Assembly: GCA_034437555.1 (NCBI GenBank) | Contig: DAOTTQ010000044.1 | Location: 20,664 to 84,663 of the forward strand | Reading direction: 5' to 3' | Length of the DNA: 64,000 nucleotides | Origin: JANWYT01 sp034437555 | GTDB lineage: Bacteria; Chloroflexota; Anaerolineae; Aggregatilineales; Phototrophicaceae | Part shown: positions 61,650 through 64,000 of the stretch, one piece after another | How positions within the stretch are numbered: position 1 is the first letter of the stretch | Layout of the letters: each line of letters starts with the position of its first letter | Translations under genes and position numbers: made by a program | The notes under the pieces: model-generated | Database searches by the model: none | What the model was told of the DNA's origin: nothing | The model's input: the letters and a program-made list of their open reading frames with translations, nothing else

Positions 61650-63050
61650 ATGGCAAAAGAATTTGATGTACTCATCTTAGGCGCAGGTCCGGGTGGCTAT
61701 GTGGCTGCTATTCGCGCTTCCCAATTGGGCTTAAAAGTGGGCATTGTTGAAAAAGAATACTGGGGTGGCGTGTGCCTAAACGTGGGCTGTATCCCTTCAA
61801 AAGCCCTGCTTCGCAATGCCGAACTGGTGCATATTTTTACCCACGACAAAGAAGAATTTGGCATGACGGGCGAAGTAAAATTTGACTACACCGCCGCCTT
61901 TAAGCGTAGCCGTAAAGTGTCGGAACGCTTGGTGAAGGGTGTACAGTTCTTGATGAAGAAGAACAAAGTAGACGTTTTTAACGGTTGGGCAACCTTTAAT
62001 GACCCCCACAGCGTCACGGTGGAACTCAATGATGGTGGTACAGAAACCATCACGTTTAAGAACGCCATCATTGCCACAGGCGCAACCACACGCCTTATCC
62101 CCAACACAACACTTTCTGAGCGAGTGGTGACCTACCTAGAGCAAATCCTCACCGACCAATTGCCCAAGAGTATGATTATTGCAGGCGCAGGCGCAATTGG
62201 TATGGAATTTGCGTATGTGCTTCATAACTATGGTGTAGACGTGACGATTGTGGAATATGCCGACCGCGTGCTACCCCTAGAAGATGAAGAAGTAAGCAAC
62301 GAACTCAAGAAAATTTACGTCAAGATGGGCGTAAAGATTTTAACTGCCACACGCGTGGATGGCATCGAGGACACAGGCAAGAAGGCTAAAGTCACCGTGA
62401 CATCGCTGGCAGACAACGCCCAAAGTGTTCTAGAAGCCGACAAAGTGATGCAAGCCATTGGCTTTAAGCCCCGTACCGAAGGCTATGGCTTAGAAAAAAC
62501 AGGCGTAAACCTTACAGAACGCGGTGCAATTGACATTACCGGCTTCATGCAAACCAATGTGCCACACATTTATGCCATTGGCGATGTCACCTCTAAGCTG
62601 ATGTTGGCGCACGTGGCAGAAGCGATGGGCATTATTGCCGCCGAACACATCGCCAACCACCCCACAGAAGAACTAGAATTTGTGATGATGCCTCGCGCCA
62701 CGTATTGCCAGCCCCAAGTCGCCAGCTTTGGCTACACCGAAAAGCAAGCGCGTGAGCTAGGGTATGATGTGAATGTGGCACGTTTCCCCTTCCAAGCGAA
62801 TGGTAAGGCTTTGAGCTTGGGCGATGCAGTGGGCTTTGTGAAGCTCATTAGCGATAAGAAGTATGGCGAAATTTTGGGCGCACACCTGATTGGTCCCGAC
62901 GTTACGGAACTATTGCCAGAACTCACGTTGGCACGCTACGCCGAGCTAACCCCCCACGAGATTGCCCGCAACGTCCACGCACACCCCACCCTTGGCGAAG
63001 CGCTAAAGGAAGTGGCGCATGGGCTAGAAGGACACATGATTAACTTCTAG
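61650..63050 (+). CDS. lpdA: dihydrolipoyl dehydrogenase
   Basis: 466 residues. FAD-binding GAGPGGYVAA (residues 11-20), redox-active cysteines C42 and C47 in GVCLNVGCIPSKALL, NAD-binding GAGAIGMEFAYVL and the C-terminal HAHPTLGEALKE with the catalytic His-Glu pair. E3 component of pyruvate and other 2-oxoacid dehydrogenases or glycine cleavage. No E1 or E2 genes lie adjacent. A CAGGAG site is 10 bp before ATG. A terminator follows. Confidence 0.96.
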   Translation: MAKEFDVLILGAGPGGYVAAIRASQLGLKVGIVEKEYWGGVCLNVGCIPSKALLRNAELVHIFTHDKEEFGMTGEVKFDYTAAFKRSRKVSERLVKGVQFLMKKNKVDVFNGWATFNDPHSVTVELNDGGTETITFKNAIIATGATTRLIPNTTLSERVVTYLEQILTDQLPKSMIIAGAGAIGMEFAYVLHNYGVDVTIVEYADRVLPLEDEEVSNELKKIYVKMGVKILTATRVDGIEDTGKKAKVTVTSLADNAQSVLEADKVMQAIGFKPRTEGYGLEKTGVNLTERGAIDITGFMQTNVPHIYAIGDVTSKLMLAHVAEAMGIIAAEHIANHPTEELEFVMMPRATYCQPQVASFGYTEKQARELGYDVNVARFPFQANGKALSLGDAVGFVKLISDKKYGEILGAHLIGPDVTELLPELTLARYAELTPHEIARNVHAHPTLGEALKEVAHGLEGHMINF

Positions 63051-63080
63051 GAATTACACGCTATCACTATAAAATAACGT

Positions 63081-63117
63081 AAAAGCGAAGGTTGCAGAGT
63101 TGCGACCTTCGCTTTTT
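63081..63117 (+). terminator. rho-independent terminator after lpdA
   Basis: Twelve-base stem (AAAAGCGAAGGT / ACCTTCGCTTTT) around a 12-base loop, with T-run, 30 bp after the stop. Confidence 0.9.
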
Positions 63118-63178
63118 ATGTCTTACTTTTGTTGGATGCACACGATAAAACCTGAATAGCTGGTATTAAATCTAGCGT

Positions 63179-64000
63179 TTAATCGTCATCATCGTTGTTG
63201 TTGCCATTACCGTTGCCATTACCGTTGCCGTTATTGCCATTACCGTTGCCGTTATTGCCATTACCGTTGCCGTTATTGCCATTACCGTTGCCGTTGCCGT
63301 TACCATTACCGTTGCCGTTGCCGTTATTCCCGTTGCCATTGCCGTTCCCCCCATTTGGAGTGCTAACAATAGGCACGCTGGTGGGTTGTACGACTACAGT
63401 AGGGACAGGTGGTAAAGTGGGGATAAGCACTACAGTAGGGATAGGTAGTCCTGTGGGGATAACCACTACGGTAGGGATAAGTGGTACATTGGTTATTATC
63501 AGTGCGTCGGGGGTAATCACTAGGGTGGGCACAAGTGCCAAGCTAGTCGGTTGTAAAACGCTACCTAGCATATCAGTGGTTTCGTTTAATGTGCCCTGCG
63601 TCACATTTAACGCGGGTAACGGTGTCCCCCACCCTGTTTCATTTGCCCAGTTTATCGCGTTTAAGCCCTGTTGAATTTGATTGTAGTAGGGCAATTTATC
63701 GCAATCGGGAAACAAGCCTTCGGCATCGCCACACGGCGCAAGCCCTTGCTTTAGCAATTCGTGAAGTTTAGCCAGTTCTTCTTCGTCAAGGGGTTCGCGC
63801 ACTTCTATCAGGCGGTCTAGCACGCGCACAGGAAGCGCATTTAGTAGTTCGCTTTTGTACGCTACAGGCAGCGTAGGCGTGTCTAAAATCTGTAGGTTGA
63901 TGTCGATAGGCATGCTTGCCCATGTGCCTGCCACAACGGGGAACAATTGCCCGTTGATGTTCATGACGGCACTGCCTTCTAGTGCGCTAACGGTCATTTC
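63179..64000 (-). CDS. exported FecR-like protein with Gly-Asn repeat tail (5' end outside window)
   Basis: Open to the right edge, so the N-terminus is missing; 273 codons remain. The first visible part (TVSALEGSAVMNINGQLFPV, then VAGTWASMPIDINLQ) resembles FecR-type domains. It is followed by a helical segment (LDEEELAKLHELLKQGL) with a Cys pair, a Pro/Val/Thr stretch (IPTVVVIPTGLPIPTVV), then about 55 residues of Gly-Asn alternation ending NNNDDDD. FecR-like domains in Chloroflexota occur in exported proteins. The repeat tail looks like a flexible surface spacer. Function unknown. Confidence 0.7.
   Translation of the reverse strand, partial: EMTVSALEGSAVMNINGQLFPVVAGTWASMPIDINLQILDTPTLPVAYKSELLNALPVRVLDRLIEVREPLDEEELAKLHELLKQGLAPCGDAEGLFPDCDKLPYYNQIQQGLNAINWANETGWGTPLPALNVTQGTLNETTDMLGSVLQPTSLALVPTLVITPDALIITNVPLIPTVVVIPTGLPIPTVVLIPTLPPVPTVVVQPTSVPIVSTPNGGNGNGNGNNGNGNGNGNGNGNGNGNNGNGNGNNGNGNGNNGNGNGNGNGNNNDDDD
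63185..63348. repeat. low-complexity hexanucleotide repeat coding Gly-Asn
   Basis: Near-perfect iterations of CCGTTG/CCATTA-type hexamers on the plus strand code (GN)n on the minus strand. Length is likely variable by slippage; all units are in frame. Confidence 0.9.

Noticed and set aside
63195..63674. Open frame with Leu-Pro repeats opposite the Gly-Asn tail
   Set aside because: Antisense reading of the hexanucleotide repeat; no start signal and no plausible protein.

Overview
The window looks like a chromosomal segment of a mesophilic, roughly 50% GC member of the Chloroflexota (Anaerolineae-like). This rests on the gene mix: several secreted or lipoprotein genes with long Thr/Pro linkers, DUF4397 and SH3b domains, a RodZ-like HTH/membrane protein with a Thr-Pro tail, and an alaS - large membrane protein - ruvX - mltG cluster. 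No rRNA, tRNA, CRISPR array, integrase or intact insertion sequence was seen, so the assignment comes from protein character only.

Layout. 1-2.6 kb (minus): end of a surface polysaccharide cluster (WecG/TagA-type glycosyltransferase, O-antigen ligase-like protein, family 2 glycosyltransferase). 2.8-5.5 kb: a decayed MntA/HEPN toxin-antitoxin pair, a Thr/Pro-rich anchored protein and a membrane protein split by a C8 tract. 5.5-9.8 kb: bioY, a small conserved gene, xseA-xseB, a HicA-like relic and murJ. 9.9-13.2 kb: a TetR-family regulator with a dehydratase/epimerase, then dps and an SDR. 13.2-23.7 kb (all minus): RodZ-like, rplI, lipid kinase, proA, an orphan ThDP enzyme, a one-chain DarT-macrodomain fusion, uvrC, tyrS. 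23.9-30.2 kb (plus): alaS, a baseplate-J-like membrane protein, ruvX, mltG and a small lipoprotein, overlapped or nearly so and probably one operon. 30-38 kb: pyrimidine phosphorylase, thioredoxin-fold protein, cNMP-binding protein, sulfotransferase, MBL hydrolase, greA, then a PfkB kinase beside ahcY (adenosine made by AhcY may be the kinase's substrate). 38-46 kb: two neighbouring DUF4397 proteins, an rmd-gmd pair for GDP-D-rhamnose, tatD. 46-51 kb (minus): lipoproteins, serA, a HAD phosphatase, a serB-like phosphatase. 51-55.5 kb: a CxxC/CxxC protein, a Gly-rich secreted protein, a TetR regulator with a clear operator, a TIR-multi-TM protein and an SDR. 55.5-59.5 kb: a fatty-acid oxidation pair (FadN-like and thiolase) around an Uma2-like nuclease relic. 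59.6-64 kb: SpoU methyltransferase, a six-copy tandem repeat array, a 51-residue membrane protein, lpd, and a partial secreted protein with a Gly-Asn repeat tail.

Most of the window is housekeeping. The accessory signal is scattered: one intact self-contained DarT/macrodomain protein, one TIR-membrane protein, and three relics of toxin or nuclease genes (HEPN, HicA, Uma2). Several families of GC-rich palindromic intergenic repeats and an unusually high density of the tetranucleotide CTAG also stand out.
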